This document shows, piece after piece, positions 15,047 through 23,992 of a stretch of 32,805 nucleotides of DNA. This stretch comes from Bacillota bacterium (lineage in GTDB: Bacteria; Eremiobacterota; SpSt-956; JAKJGF01), in NCBI GenBank assembly GCA_029555925.1, contig JAKPQU010000380.1, forward strand, positions 1 to 32,805. Direction: 5' to 3'. Every line of letters starts with the position of its first letter. Within the stretch, counting starts at the first letter, position 1. A program made the translations under genes and the position numbers. The notes beneath the pieces were generated by a model, which made no database searches, was not told where the DNA came from, and was given only the letters and a program-made list of their open reading frames with translations.

Positions 15047-15922
15047 ATGACAAAAATTCTGGACGGTAAAATCATTGCCGGCAAAATAACAGAAGAAATA
15101 AAAGAGAAAGTCACAGATTTTATAAAGAAGACCGGTATAAAGCCATGTCTTGCAGTAATACTTGCAGGAAACAACCCTGCATCAAGGGTATATGTAGACA
15201 GAAAGAAAAAAGCCTGCGCGAAAGCAGGAATGGATTCACAGGAATATCTATTCCCTGAAGGCTGTAAAGAAGAAGATTTATTAAAGACAATAGAAGAGTT
15301 GAATAAAAATGAAAAAATTCATGGTATTTTAGTTCAGTTACCGCTGCCGCCACATATTTCAGAAGAAAAAATTATAGAAGCCGTAAATCCATTAAAAGAC
15401 GTAGACTGTCTCCATCCGGTAAATACAGGAAAACTCTTCAGTGAAAACCCTGTCGTATTTCCCTGCACCCCTTATGGGATATATATCATGCTCAGGGAAA
15501 GCGGTATAGAAGTAACAGGTAAACATGCAGTAATAATAGGAAGAAGTAAAATAGTAGGTAAACCCATGGCAGACATATTGCTCAGGAAAGAAATCGGCGC
15601 AACGGTAACAGTATGTCATTCGAAGACTAAAAATCTGGAACATCATACCCTTCAGGCAGATATAATCATTGCTGCCATCGGGAAACCCGAATTTGTAAAA
15701 GCATCTATGGTAAAAGAAGGAGCAGTCGTAGTAGATGTAGGCATAAACAGGCTTCCTGAGAGCAACACAAAATCAGGTACAAAATTAGTGGGAGATGTAG
15801 CATTTGAAGAAGTATCAAAAAAAGCTTCTGCCATAACGCCTGTTCCGGGAGGAGTAGGACCTATGACCATAGCAATGCTCTTACGTAATACCATCTCTGC
15901 TGCAGAAAAAATTGTATCATAA
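15047..15922 (+). CDS. folD: Bifunctional methylenetetrahydrofolate dehydrogenase/cyclohydrolase
   Basis: The 291-aa full-length FolD interconverts 5,10-methylene-, methenyl- and 10-formyl-tetrahydrofolate with NADP+ in the cytoplasm. Motifs in order: SRVYVDRKKKACAKAGM (active-site Lys and Tyr region), GILVQLPLPPHI, KDVDCLHPVN, PCTPYGI, the dinucleotide loop VIIGRSKIVGKPMADILL, VVDVGINR, GDVAFEEV and the C-terminal TPVPGGVGPMTIAMLLRNT. A strong GGGAGG site lies before ATG 15047. It appears monocistronic and is followed at once by structured repeat D2, which may end its transcript. Confidence 0.97.
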   Translation: MTKILDGKIIAGKITEEIKEKVTDFIKKTGIKPCLAVILAGNNPASRVYVDRKKKACAKAGMDSQEYLFPEGCKEEDLLKTIEELNKNEKIHGILVQLPLPPHISEEKIIEAVNPLKDVDCLHPVNTGKLFSENPVVFPCTPYGIYIMLRESGIEVTGKHAVIIGRSKIVGKPMADILLRKEIGATVTVCHSKTKNLEHHTLQADIIIAAIGKPEFVKASMVKEGAVVVDVGINRLPESNTKSGTKLVGDVAFEEVSKKASAITPVPGGVGPMTIAMLLRNTISAAEKIVS

Positions 15923-15932
15923 TGGATAATTT

Positions 15933-16042
15933 ATATGAAAATGATGAAGTTTGCAACTTCACTGGATGTTGATTTTCATATTTGGTTGTGACCGCTCCGG
16001 TCATGTCTGTTAGTAATGCGTAATGGGTAATGCGTAATACGT
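15933..16042 (+). repeat. Structured repeat, family D (copy 2) plus heptamer tail
   Basis: It repeats the copy at 2445: arms ATATGAAAAT (15933-15942) and ATTTTCATAT (15972-15981), inner TGAAGT/ACTTCA, the palindrome GACCGCTCCGGTC (15990-16002) and the tail ATGTCTGTTAGTA. A GTAATGC heptamer tract follows (16014-16040). It separates the convergent folD and kinase genes and may be their shared transcription end. Confidence 0.65.
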
Positions 16043-16055
16043 TATTATCAACTGT

Positions 16056-19000
16056 TCACTGTTTCTTCCGATCCAGCACAGATCTTACCATAGATGTAAG
16101 ACCTTCTAAGGAGAAAGGTTTTTCTATAAACTGCATATCTTTATCAAAAACAGTCTCATTGGTTATAATATTATCAGTATAACCGGACATAAACAGGACG
16201 GAAATGTCCTTATGTCTTTCCAGTAGCTTCATATAAAGTTCTTTTCCGTTCATACCTGGCATAATGACATCAGTCAGCAGAAGATCTATTGAAGCATTCT
16301 TATTTTCAATCATTTTCAGCGCCTGTTCGCCACTTGAAGCAACAATAACCTGATAACCGTTCTGTTGGAGCATGGCTCTGGCAATATCTCTTACCACATC
16401 ATCATCTTCTACAAGGAGTACAGTCTCAATTCCACGGTATGCCAGAATAATATCAGGTTCTTGCTCACTTTCAGTTCTCAAAACATCCGAGAGAGGAAGG
16501 AAAATCTTAAAACATGTGCCACTACCGGGCTCACTGTAGACCCAGATATTCCCCTGATGCTGTTTTACAATGCCATAAACCGTGTCAAGACCGAGGCCTG
16601 TACCTGCTTCACCCTTTGTAGAAAAGAAAGGTTCGAATATTCTTTTCTTCGTTTCTTCGTCCATACCGCATCCCGTATCGCTCACAGTCAGAAGACCATA
16701 AAGACCTGGCTTTGCATCAGGACGGCCCATACAGGCTATTCTGTCCAACTCCATCTGTGATACCTTTATGGTCATAACACCACCGTCAGGCATGGCATCC
16801 TGAGCATTAACAGCAAGATTCATAAGTATCTGCTCTACCTGTCCTGTGTCAGCCATTACAGGACAGGGACTGGAAGAAGGGGAAATTACAAGCTGAATAT
16901 TTTCCCGAATAGTTCGTCTGAGCAGTTTCTCCATACCGAAAACTATCTGCCCGAGGTCTACAGATTTAACCTGCAGTGCCTGCCTTCTGCTGAAAGCAAG
17001 TAACTGACGCGTCAGATCTCTGGCTTTCTTTGCTGCATCTATGATCTGTTTAAGCTGTCCTGATCGTTCATCATTCGGATGAATACTGTATTTGAGTAAC
17101 TCTGCATAACAGAGTATGGGCGTAAGAAGATTGTTAAAATCATGAGCCACACCTCCTGCCAGACGGCCTATAGATTCCATCTTCTGAGCCTGCCTGAGCT
17201 GTTCTTCCAGGTTTTCTCTCTCCTCTTTTAATTGCCCTGATTCCGTCATATCTATAAGAACTCCTATATATTTTATTATTTTGCCGTTATCATCAAAAAG
17301 AGGATAACCTGTATCCTGCATCAATATATAATGTCCTTTTTTATGGCGAAAACGATATTCAACATTAAATAATGAGCCTGTCTCTATTGCGGAGGTCCAC
17401 TGATTAAAAATCTTTTCTCTTTCATCCGGGTGAATCAATTCTTTCCAATGTTTCGACCCACATTTTATATTCTCCAGTTCATATCCAAGAGTACGTTTCA
17501 AACTCCCCCCCCAGATAACAGTATCTGTTAATAAATCGTAATCATATATAACATTCCCTGCCAAAAGTGCCAGAAGCTCATAACGATTCTTCCACTCTTC
17601 CGTTTCTCTTTCAGCCTTTCTTCTCCGGGTTATGTCACGTGTATTTACAAGGATTCCATTTATACCAGGACTTCTGAGGAAATTAACAGAAGTGGATTCA
17701 AAGTCAAGCCAGTGGCCCGAAATATGCCTGAATCTGTAATCAAAACTGATTGGAACACCATGCTGGTTGAGATTATTCCTGAATATTTCCTGAAGTTTCG
17801 GCAGATCGTCTGGATGAAAAAAAACAAAAAAATCTTTTCCTTCAAGTTCTGACGGCTTGTATCCTGCTATGAATTCTATAGAAGGACTTACATAGTTAAT
17901 TATTCCTCTTTTATCGACAACAGTTACTATATCACTGGAATTCTGCACAAGGAAACGATATCTTTCTTCACTTTCCCGTAAAGATTTTTCCGCTCTGCTG
18001 GCTTTAAGAATCTTCCACATGCCGTCAATCATAAAAGTCAACTGCCGTATATCTTCTTCATCATAAGGTTCTTCTTTGTTCCCCACTCCTGCAACAATAA
18101 CTATTTTATCTCCGTCAAAAAGTGGTATATTCATATGGCTGGTAATAACAATATGTCCTTCAGGATAACCTTTTTTCAATGGATTTTCTGCCATATAATC
18201 ATTGGTTATGACAGCTTTCCTCTGTCTGACACATTCCCCCCATAAACCGGTATTTTCCACAGGATATTCCATAGGTTTATCTTTAGTAGAACATTGTTCC
18301 ATAACATGTCCGGACCATGAACGTATGGAAAGAACTGTTTCATCTTCATTCATAAAAGCAAGATAACCGATTTTACTTTCTGTTAATTCTATAGATTTTT
18401 CAAGAGCAAAATCAACAAGAACATGTTCATCCTTACCGGTTATCCTGGACATATCAAGAAGAGCCGACACACGGGCATCATTCATTCTCAGCAATTCATC
18501 TTTATGCTTTTGTTCTGTAATATCAGTAATCAAACCATTGAAAACAATCTGTTCGCCTGTCTGTTTCGGCTGAGAAACACCCCTGATCCACAGTTTCTCT
18601 CCTGAAGGTTTACGGAATTTTCCCTCGAACTCCCATCTGCATTTCTCTGAAATCGATTTTTTTATAGAAGAAAGAAATAAATCCCTGTAATCCGGAGCTA
18701 TACAATCAGTAAAAATTTGAAAACAAATATTCAGAGGCGTATTTTTCAAGCCAAGAATTTCTTCCGAACGTTCATTAACATATGAAAACCCAATAGTGCC
18801 GTCAGGGTTGGCATAAAACTGGCAAACAACGCCGGGGATATTATCTGTAATATCCATGAGTTGCTTTTCTTTTTTACCGAGTATTTCTTCCATCTGCTTT
18901 TTTGCAGATACTTCCTGTTCCAGCTCGAAAGTATGCTCTTTAAGCTCCTGAAAGAGAAGAGCATTTCTGAAAGCTATAGAAATATTCATAGAAAGAATCT

Positions 19001-19457
19001 CAAGAAAATCTGCCTGTTTTTCGAAATCCCGCCGCAGTTCTGATGCAACGCCAAGTATTCCAATGACTTCTTTTTCACTCATAAGAGGCAGAGCAGCGAA
19101 GGAAGAAAGACCGGATTTTTTACATTCTTCCCATGTACATCTCGTATCAATGGAGATATCATAACAATAAACAGGTATAGATTGTTTTGCCGCCATTCCG
19201 CAGAGACATTCGCCTACAATATGGGCAGGGAAAATATCCGGAATAAATCTGGGATTACAAGTTCTATATGACTTTAGCTGTAGAATTTCGTCTTTTTTAA
19301 GAAAAAATAGAACCACATCGGGAGATAATGCTTCAACTACAGTATCAATACCATGTTCCATGACCTGTTCAGGCAGCATACCGGTATTAAGCAATCGGCC
19401 AAACTTACTCAAAAGAGACATTTCATAAAGTTTTTGTTTAAAATTTTCTTCTTCCAT
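16056..19457 (-). CDS. Cytoplasmic hybrid sensor histidine kinase (GAF-PAS-GAF-PAS-PAS-HisKA-HATPase-REC)
   Basis: The 1133-aa product has no membrane segment. Rough order: GAF 10-175 (LLSKFGRLLNTGML), PAS 195-315 (ending GLITDITEQK), GAF 325-485 (ALLDMSRITGKDE), PAS 490-610 (VDKRGIINYVSPS), PAS 615-735, HisKA about 745-810 with the phospho-acceptor in GGVAHDFNNLL, HATPase with NLAVNAQDAMPDGG and GTGLGLDTVYGIVK, and a receiver from ~1005 (VLLVEDDDVV, phospho-Asp in LLLTDVIMPG). The frame stays open to 19556, but those extra 33 codons translate repeat sequence, so ATG 19457 is preferred despite only a moderate ribosome site. The C-terminal receiver implies a phosphorelay through another protein. 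Confidence 0.93.
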   Translation of the reverse strand: MEEENFKQKLYEMSLLSKFGRLLNTGMLPEQVMEHGIDTVVEALSPDVVLFFLKKDEILQLKSYRTCNPRFIPDIFPAHIVGECLCGMAAKQSIPVYCYDISIDTRCTWEECKKSGLSSFAALPLMSEKEVIGILGVASELRRDFEKQADFLEILSMNISIAFRNALLFQELKEHTFELEQEVSAKKQMEEILGKKEKQLMDITDNIPGVVCQFYANPDGTIGFSYVNERSEEILGLKNTPLNICFQIFTDCIAPDYRDLFLSSIKKSISEKCRWEFEGKFRKPSGEKLWIRGVSQPKQTGEQIVFNGLITDITEQKHKDELLRMNDARVSALLDMSRITGKDEHVLVDFALEKSIELTESKIGYLAFMNEDETVLSIRSWSGHVMEQCSTKDKPMEYPVENTGLWGECVRQRKAVITNDYMAENPLKKGYPEGHIVITSHMNIPLFDGDKIVIVAGVGNKEEPYDEEDIRQLTFMIDGMWKILKASRAEKSLRESEERYRFLVQNSSDIVTVVDKRGIINYVSPSIEFIAGYKPSELEGKDFFVFFHPDDLPKLQEIFRNNLNQHGVPISFDYRFRHISGHWLDFESTSVNFLRSPGINGILVNTRDITRRRKAERETEEWKNRYELLALLAGNVIYDYDLLTDTVIWGGSLKRTLGYELENIKCGSKHWKELIHPDEREKIFNQWTSAIETGSLFNVEYRFRHKKGHYILMQDTGYPLFDDNGKIIKYIGVLIDMTESGQLKEERENLEEQLRQAQKMESIGRLAGGVAHDFNNLLTPILCYAELLKYSIHPNDERSGQLKQIIDAAKKARDLTRQLLAFSRRQALQVKSVDLGQIVFGMEKLLRRTIRENIQLVISPSSSPCPVMADTGQVEQILMNLAVNAQDAMPDGGVMTIKVSQMELDRIACMGRPDAKPGLYGLLTVSDTGCGMDEETKKRIFEPFFSTKGEAGTGLGLDTVYGIVKQHQGNIWVYSEPGSGTCFKIFLPLSDVLRTESEQEPDIILAYRGIETVLLVEDDDVVRDIARAMLQQNGYQVIVASSGEQALKMIENKNASIDLLLTDVIMPGMNGKELYMKLLERHKDISVLFMSGYTDNIITNETVFDKDMQFIEKPFSLEGLTSMVRSVLDRKKQ

Positions 19458-19516
19458 ATTACAGTACCATCTTTCCCGGGATTTAAGGGGTGACCATAAA
19501 TAATATATATGCACTC

Positions 19517-19611
19517 TCGTGACGCGTGACGGTTTTAATCCCTGTGCATCACGCATTACGCTTTACGCATTACGAGGTCATTATTTATGGATAGTTATGA
19601 AACTAACTATA
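19517..19611 (+). repeat. MITE-like element, family A, left end missing
   Basis: It carries the heptamer tract, the CGCATTACG core and the right end GTTATGAAACTAACTATA (19594-19611) of family A. The left end is absent, replaced by the upstream region of the kinase gene. It directly abuts repeat B2. Confidence 0.75.
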
Positions 19612-19821
19612 ATTAAACCGAATAATTTGAATGATAGGTAAATACCGTCTGCCTGCCTGATGCTCCTCAGAAAAAAATCTAAACTGGAACGTTTATAACA
19701 GTTACAGCTTATATAATGCTACTTTACATTATAATTCAATAAAATATACCTGTACTGCCGTGATATTTTTTTCTCCGAATCACCGGGCAGGCAGACTACT
19801 ATGTCTAAAGCTAAATAGTAT
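19612..19821 (-). repeat. MITE-like element, family B (copy 2, inverted)
   Basis: It is the reverse complement of the element at 2227-2444, with several differences, and carries the same TGCCTGCCTG ends near 19650 and 19790. Its 3' terminal bases are replaced where family A abuts it. The stretch 19822-19960 is AT-rich with no gene. Confidence 0.75.
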
Positions 19822-19959
19822 AAGAATATTATAACAGATTGAAGGCCACAAGAAAACATTAAAAAAAATCCAGGTAAAATGCAGAAAAAATCGGATTGAA
19901 ATATTGAAAAAAGATTATACATAAGACGAGACATAAGAGAGGAGGGAAAAATGCCCATA

Positions 19960-20232
19960 AATGCACTAAGACCTCTTCAGGGTTCCCGGAGATATATCCC
20001 ATATCCATACCCTTCTGAGGTCTTAGCTTGAAACGAATACCATAAAACAACCTTCCATGCCTATCAATCTCTTGCCGGTTTAGACATCGCAGTCTTATTA
20101 CCCAGTAAATTCTCTACTTGTTCCCCATGTTCAGGCACTAGCCCGGGTAGAATTACTCGTAATAACTTTTCCCATGTCTACCTTTCAGGTTAATAGGACT
20201 TTCCTGTTATTATGTTAAACACCCTCTGCACA
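19960..20232 (-). ncRNA. Predicted small RNA C (about 270 nt), structured
   Basis: Predicted transcript from its own promoter (20239-20267) to a 3' hairpin. A long interrupted rod can be drawn: AGACAT with ATGTCT, TTATTAC with GTAATAA, and AGTAATTCTAC with GTAGAGAATTTACT, around an apical GGC/GCC loop. The 3' end has a 10-bp stem, CTAAGACCTC/GAGGTCTTAG (20017-20026 with 19966-19975), with GGGT/ACCC nested inside. The T-run after it is poor (TTT, then TTTTT after a gap), so the exact 3' end is uncertain. No convincing ORF is present. It matches no riboswitch, RNase P, SRP or tmRNA signature that I can recognise. A 6S-like rod is conceivable but not shown. Confidence 0.6.
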
Positions 20233-20238
20233 TGTATT

Positions 20239-20267
20239 ATTATATATAAGTTTATACATTTTGTCAA
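20239..20267 (-). promoter_or_regulatory. Consensus sigma-70 promoter of RNA C
   Basis: On the minus strand: TTGACA (20262-20267), a 17-base spacer and TATAAT (20239-20244). This is a perfect match to the consensus in both hexamers and in spacing. The predicted start is near 20232. Confidence 0.85.
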
Positions 20268-20299
20268 TTATATTTTAAAAAAAATTTGAGAAATTTTTC

Positions 20300-20451
20300 A
20301 AAAAAGCACTAAAACCTCTTCAGGATAAGACATAAATATCTTTTACTCCTCCAGAGGTTTTAGATTTTCCAAGGTGACTGCTCCCTCCACCAAGTACATT
20401 ATGGTGGGGGCTTCCTAGGGCTTTACCCACAGACTACAGCCCCAGCCTGGT
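20300..20451 (-). ncRNA. Predicted small RNA B (about 150 nt), structured with terminator
   Basis: Predicted transcript from near 20451 to the T-run at 20300-20305. A 5' domain closes with CCA/TGG and AGG/CCT pairs and holds a GGGGCT/AGCCC hairpin and a strong CCACCA/TGGTGG hairpin. The 3' domain is a 10-bp stem, CTAAAACCTC/GAGGTTTTAG (20354-20363 with 20309-20318), followed by TGC and six T: an intrinsic terminator. The last 19 bases before the T-run (CCTGAAGAGGTTTTAGTGC) match RNA C at 18 of 19 positions. Several GGA motifs are present. No ORF or known RNA family was recognised. Confidence 0.7.
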
Positions 20452-20457
20452 AATGTT

Positions 20458-20486
20458 ATTATACCCTAAAAGTTTATTTTGGTCAA
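20458..20486 (-). promoter_or_regulatory. Consensus-type sigma-70 promoter of RNA B
   Basis: On the minus strand: TTGACC (20481-20486), a 17-base spacer and TATAAT (20458-20463). The predicted start is an A near 20451. Confidence 0.82.
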
Positions 20487-20489
20487 TAT

Positions 20490-20609
20490 TTCCAGGACTT
20501 CGCATCCATCTCCCTCTAAGCCTTCAGCTATAGATGGAGTATTCTGCGGTCTTTATGATAAAAAGGTTTTACTGATTTATTGACAGACTTTTTTGGAACC
20601 ATGCTCGCT
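20490..20609 (-). ncRNA. Predicted small RNA or leader A (about 120 nt)
   Basis: It is driven by the third tandem promoter (20616-20644). The segment folds into a plausible three-way shape: the closing stem TTCCA/TGGAA, one arm GTCT/AGAC and one longer arm from GAC-CGCA and TCCATCT pairing with AGATGGA and TGCG-AA-GTC. No T-run terminator is visible before promoter B, so it may be processed or may continue into RNA B as a leader. Function unknown. Confidence 0.45.
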
Positions 20610-20615
20610 TTGATT

Positions 20616-20644
20616 ATTATACATAAATTGACTTATTTTGTCAA
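20616..20644 (-). promoter_or_regulatory. Consensus sigma-70 promoter of RNA A
   Basis: On the minus strand: TTGACA (20639-20644), a 17-base spacer and TATAAT (20616-20621), a perfect match to the consensus. The predicted start is near 20609. The 20645-20972 gap upstream is AT-rich and shows no gene, repeat or clear signal. Confidence 0.85.
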
Positions 20645-20972
20645 GTATACAATCAGAATTTTCCCGAAAAATATGGAAAGTTTAAAGAGACGAACATTTC
20701 AAAGGGATTTTTTCTTTAATTGGGTAAATTTAATAATAATATAATAGTTTATAAATACTGTTTATGTTTATAAAATTACCCCTGTAAATATTATATGAAA
20801 TAAAAAGTTGTAAAACTATTCCATGAAGGCAATTTATAAATTAACAAAAAGAGAATACAGTGCCATGAATGAGTCATACAGGTAAAAGTTGACAAAAATG
20901 CCAGCATTTTAACAATGAGACGAATCTCATGACATAGGTAGAAAAATGAACATAACTATCGTGAACAGAAAA

Positions 20973-23894
20973 CTATTCTGAATAAGGAAAGGAAATCTTA
21001 AAAGATGTTCCGCCATTTCTATTAATTTCTATATGTCCATGAAGTTGCTCTGTTAAATTAACTACCAGTTCCATACCAAGAGTAGATATATTTTCAAGAT
21101 TAAAATCTTCAGGCAGGCCTGTACCATTATCGCTGACTATGAGTATAAGTTTATTACCGTCTTCCAGGTAAAATTCTACAAGTATGGTACCTTCCCCTTG
21201 AGGGAAGGCATATTTCAGGGAATTGGAGATAAGTTCGTTTATAATAAGTCCACACGGTATAGCCTGTTTTATATTAAGAATAATATCATCAGATTTTATA
21301 TTCAAACTGATATGAGACGAATTGATTCTATAAGTACTGATGAGATGGAAAGAAAGATCCTTCATATATTTTGGAAAATCAATTCTGGAAAAATTCTTTG
21401 ACTGGTAGAGCTTTTCATGGACCATGGCTATTGATTTAATCCTGCTTCGACTTTCATTAAATATATTCAATATGGATTTATCCTTAATAGAACTGGCCTG
21501 AAGCAGTAAAAGGCTTGAAATCACCTGTAAATTATTTTTCACACGGTGATGAACTTCCTGTAACAGTGTCTCCTTTTCCTGAAGCAGTATTATCAGTTCC
21601 CTGGTCCTTTCATCTACCATCTCTTCAAGATGGGCCCGGCAGTTTATCAATTCTTCTTCTGCCCGTCTGAGTTCAGTCATATTCAAATTTGTCTCTATAG
21701 CACCCGTAACATAACCATGTTCGTCCAGGACAGGACTGGCCATTACAAGCCAGTATTTCTCATCTTTAAGTGAAAACTCCAGTTTTTGAGGTTTACCTGT
21801 TTCAATGGCTTTCAGGACAGGACAGTTATTGCATGGTTTATTTCTCATATAAAAAACATTATAACAATATTTACCGAGTATCTGGTCGGGAGGCAGATTA
21901 AATTCATCGTATACAGCCCTGTTTACCCATATAATCTTCAAATCCCTGTCGTGGAAGAATACCAGTTCTGACAGGGCTTCAAGAATAGTTGACTTCTCAC
22001 TCTCCGATTTCTTCAGGGCTTTCTCTATTTTTTTTCTTTCACTTATATCTGTATCCGTACCTGCTATTCTGACAGGATTTCCCTTATCATCTCTGGTCAC
22101 TATTTTTCCTCTATCCAGAATCCATTTCCATTCACCTGTTCTGGTCAGCACCCTGTATTCTCTTTCATAGCTATCAGTAAAGCCTTTCATATGTTCACCA
22201 AGGATTCTTACAGCTTCAGGTATATCATCAGGATGTATCAACCTGGCCCATGAACTCACATGGGGAGAGAGTTCACCATCACTGTATCCCAGCATATCCA
22301 GAAGACTCTGACTGTATTTCACATCCCCTGTAGCTATATTCCAGTCCCAGAATCCCTGATTACTTCCTTCCAGAACCATGAGTAACCGCTCTTCACTGTC
22401 TCTTATATTTTTATCCATATTATGCCTTTCCAGAAAGTTCAGGAAAATTTCCCCTAACAATTTGAAGAGACTGATATCTTCTTCCTTAAAAATCTTTGTT
22501 CTTCTTATAGTGGAGACACCAAATATGCCTATAAGGCTTCCATTCAGGTGTAAAGGAATGATCAGTAATGAGCGAATTCCCAGGGTTCTGAGTATCTTTC
22601 TCTCCTGTTCATATTGCCTTGAATCTGCATACATATCAGTAAAACAAACAAATTCAAAACCACTCAATTTCTTCAACAGCTCCGGAAAAATATCTGTCGA
22701 ACGGCCTCGAAAATATTCTTCCAGTGAGGTCATATCATCGGCATACCAGTCATAAACATCTTTAACCTCAGACAGATCATTCGAGAAGAGGCATAGATAA
22801 CAGTGATCAGTTCCGACGAATTCACCGACAGCCTGTAAAGCCCACTTTATATCTCTGGATACATCTGATGTTTTTATATTAATAAAATGGCTTGATATGG
22901 TTGACACAAGGTTCTCTATCTCAATTCGATAATGTAACATTTCATTGGCCTGAAATTTTACCAGTGTTATAGCAATAGCCGATGCAATTTCTTCAAAAAA
23001 ATTTATAATTTCCTGGCTGAAACGATCGGGTCTTCTATCATTAAATTGTAGAATACCGGCAATTTCACTTTTAATGTATAAAGGAATAAGAGCAAGAGAC
23101 TCATAACCTGTCCTGTTGTACTGTGTAATAATATCTTTTTTAATATCTTCCGCAACACATGGCTGACCTGTTGTATTACTGTTTATCCAGAAACTTCCCC
23201 TTTCTTTTAAAAATTGCATAACATCTCTTATTTTTCCGGGAGAAATATTTTTATATATACATACAGTACAGGGAGGAATTTCCGAAGGTTTAACAAATTC
23301 AGTACATGTGTCCGAAGTAATAAAATTTAGAAAAAATTCATTATGGGCAGAGCAATGTAAATATTCGCCTTCTTTCAGATACATAGCCACCATATCAAAA
23401 TCTGTAAATTCTTTTATCAGAGCAAGAAGCTTCTCAATTACTTCAGATTTTTTATTGAAATGCTCTGGCATGCTCAGGATTTTTATCATCAATAAATGTC
23501 TGGCAGCAGCATACTTGCGCTCTGTAATATCATGACCATAGAGGCGAACGGATCCGGTCTGTTGAACATAATGGATTAACTGTTCGTACCAGGCTTTACC
23601 TGCCATTACTTCTCGATAGACCAGTTCAGTATCTCCTCTTCGAAATTTCTCCGATATCTTTTCCAGGCCAGAAAACCATGGATGATTAAATTTTTTCATT
23701 TCCAGTTCGGGAAACAATTTTTTAGCAGAAGGATTGGCATATAGAATATGACCGGACAAACTTATCTCAACAACCGGATCTGGCATAAGATCCTGGAAAG
23801 AATCAAGATATATTATTTTTTCCTCTCTTTCTTCCGGGAAAGAAAATTTATTAATTGCTGCAACCGGCTTAGAACATGTTTCGTAATATTTCAT
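20973..23894 (-). CDS. Cytoplasmic sensor histidine kinase (PAS-GAF-GAF-PAS-PAS-HisKA_2-HATPase)
   Basis: The 973-aa product has no membrane segment. PAS ~28-130 (VVEISLSGHILYANPSAKKL), GAF ~135-315 (FDMVAMYLKEGEYL), GAF ~320-500 (GTDHCYLCLFSND), PAS ~505-625 (GSNQGFWDWNIATG, ending TDTDISERKK) and PAS ~635-745 with a CNNC motif (NKPCNNCPVLKAIETGKPQ). A coiled-coil linker leads to a HisKA_2-type dimerisation helix, LLQEVHHRVKNNLQVISSLL (phospho-His in HHRVKNN), and an HATPase with IINELISNSLKYAFPQGEG and IVSDNGTGLP. No receiver is attached, so a separate response regulator takes the phosphate. Stops directly before ATG 23894 fix the start, but no good ribosome site is visible. The leader contains a family C repeat. 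Confidence 0.93.
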   Translation of the reverse strand: MKYYETCSKPVAAINKFSFPEEREEKIIYLDSFQDLMPDPVVEISLSGHILYANPSAKKLFPELEMKKFNHPWFSGLEKISEKFRRGDTELVYREVMAGKAWYEQLIHYVQQTGSVRLYGHDITERKYAAARHLLMIKILSMPEHFNKKSEVIEKLLALIKEFTDFDMVAMYLKEGEYLHCSAHNEFFLNFITSDTCTEFVKPSEIPPCTVCIYKNISPGKIRDVMQFLKERGSFWINSNTTGQPCVAEDIKKDIITQYNRTGYESLALIPLYIKSEIAGILQFNDRRPDRFSQEIINFFEEIASAIAITLVKFQANEMLHYRIEIENLVSTISSHFINIKTSDVSRDIKWALQAVGEFVGTDHCYLCLFSNDLSEVKDVYDWYADDMTSLEEYFRGRSTDIFPELLKKLSGFEFVCFTDMYADSRQYEQERKILRTLGIRSLLIIPLHLNGSLIGIFGVSTIRRTKIFKEEDISLFKLLGEIFLNFLERHNMDKNIRDSEERLLMVLEGSNQGFWDWNIATGDVKYSQSLLDMLGYSDGELSPHVSSWARLIHPDDIPEAVRILGEHMKGFTDSYEREYRVLTRTGEWKWILDRGKIVTRDDKGNPVRIAGTDTDISERKKIEKALKKSESEKSTILEALSELVFFHDRDLKIIWVNRAVYDEFNLPPDQILGKYCYNVFYMRNKPCNNCPVLKAIETGKPQKLEFSLKDEKYWLVMASPVLDEHGYVTGAIETNLNMTELRRAEEELINCRAHLEEMVDERTRELIILLQEKETLLQEVHHRVKNNLQVISSLLLLQASSIKDKSILNIFNESRSRIKSIAMVHEKLYQSKNFSRIDFPKYMKDLSFHLISTYRINSSHISLNIKSDDIILNIKQAIPCGLIINELISNSLKYAFPQGEGTILVEFYLEDGNKLILIVSDNGTGLPEDFNLENISTLGMELVVNLTEQLHGHIEINRNGGTSFKISFPYSE

Positions 23895-23907
23895 AAGCTA
23901 TTACCGA

Positions 23908-23992
23908 GGTGAGCATAAAATATATACCCTCATAACGCGTAATGTGTGACGGAAGGAAAAATTTTATTATATGTTTATGCTCAGGTCAGTAG
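23908..23992 (-). repeat. MITE-like element, family C (copy 3)
   Basis: Ends GGTGAGCATAAAATATATA and TATGCTCAGGTCAGTA flank a decayed heptamer core (AACGCGTAATGTGTGACGG). It lies immediately upstream of the kinase start and so occupies its leader or promoter region. Confidence 0.65.

Noticed and set aside
19458..19556. N-terminal extension of the hybrid kinase
   Set aside because: The 33 extra codons translate a family A repeat and have no domain character.
19859..20050. 63-codon minus-strand frame overlapping the 3' end of RNA C
   Set aside because: It reads through the predicted RNA hairpin into AT-rich sequence with no ribosome site, so a non-coding RNA explains the region better.
20644..20973. 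Riboswitch for the downstream kinase gene
   Set aside because: No known aptamer signature (SAM, cobalamin, glycine, lysine, THF, c-di-GMP) was found, and each segment has its own promoter, which argues for independent RNAs.
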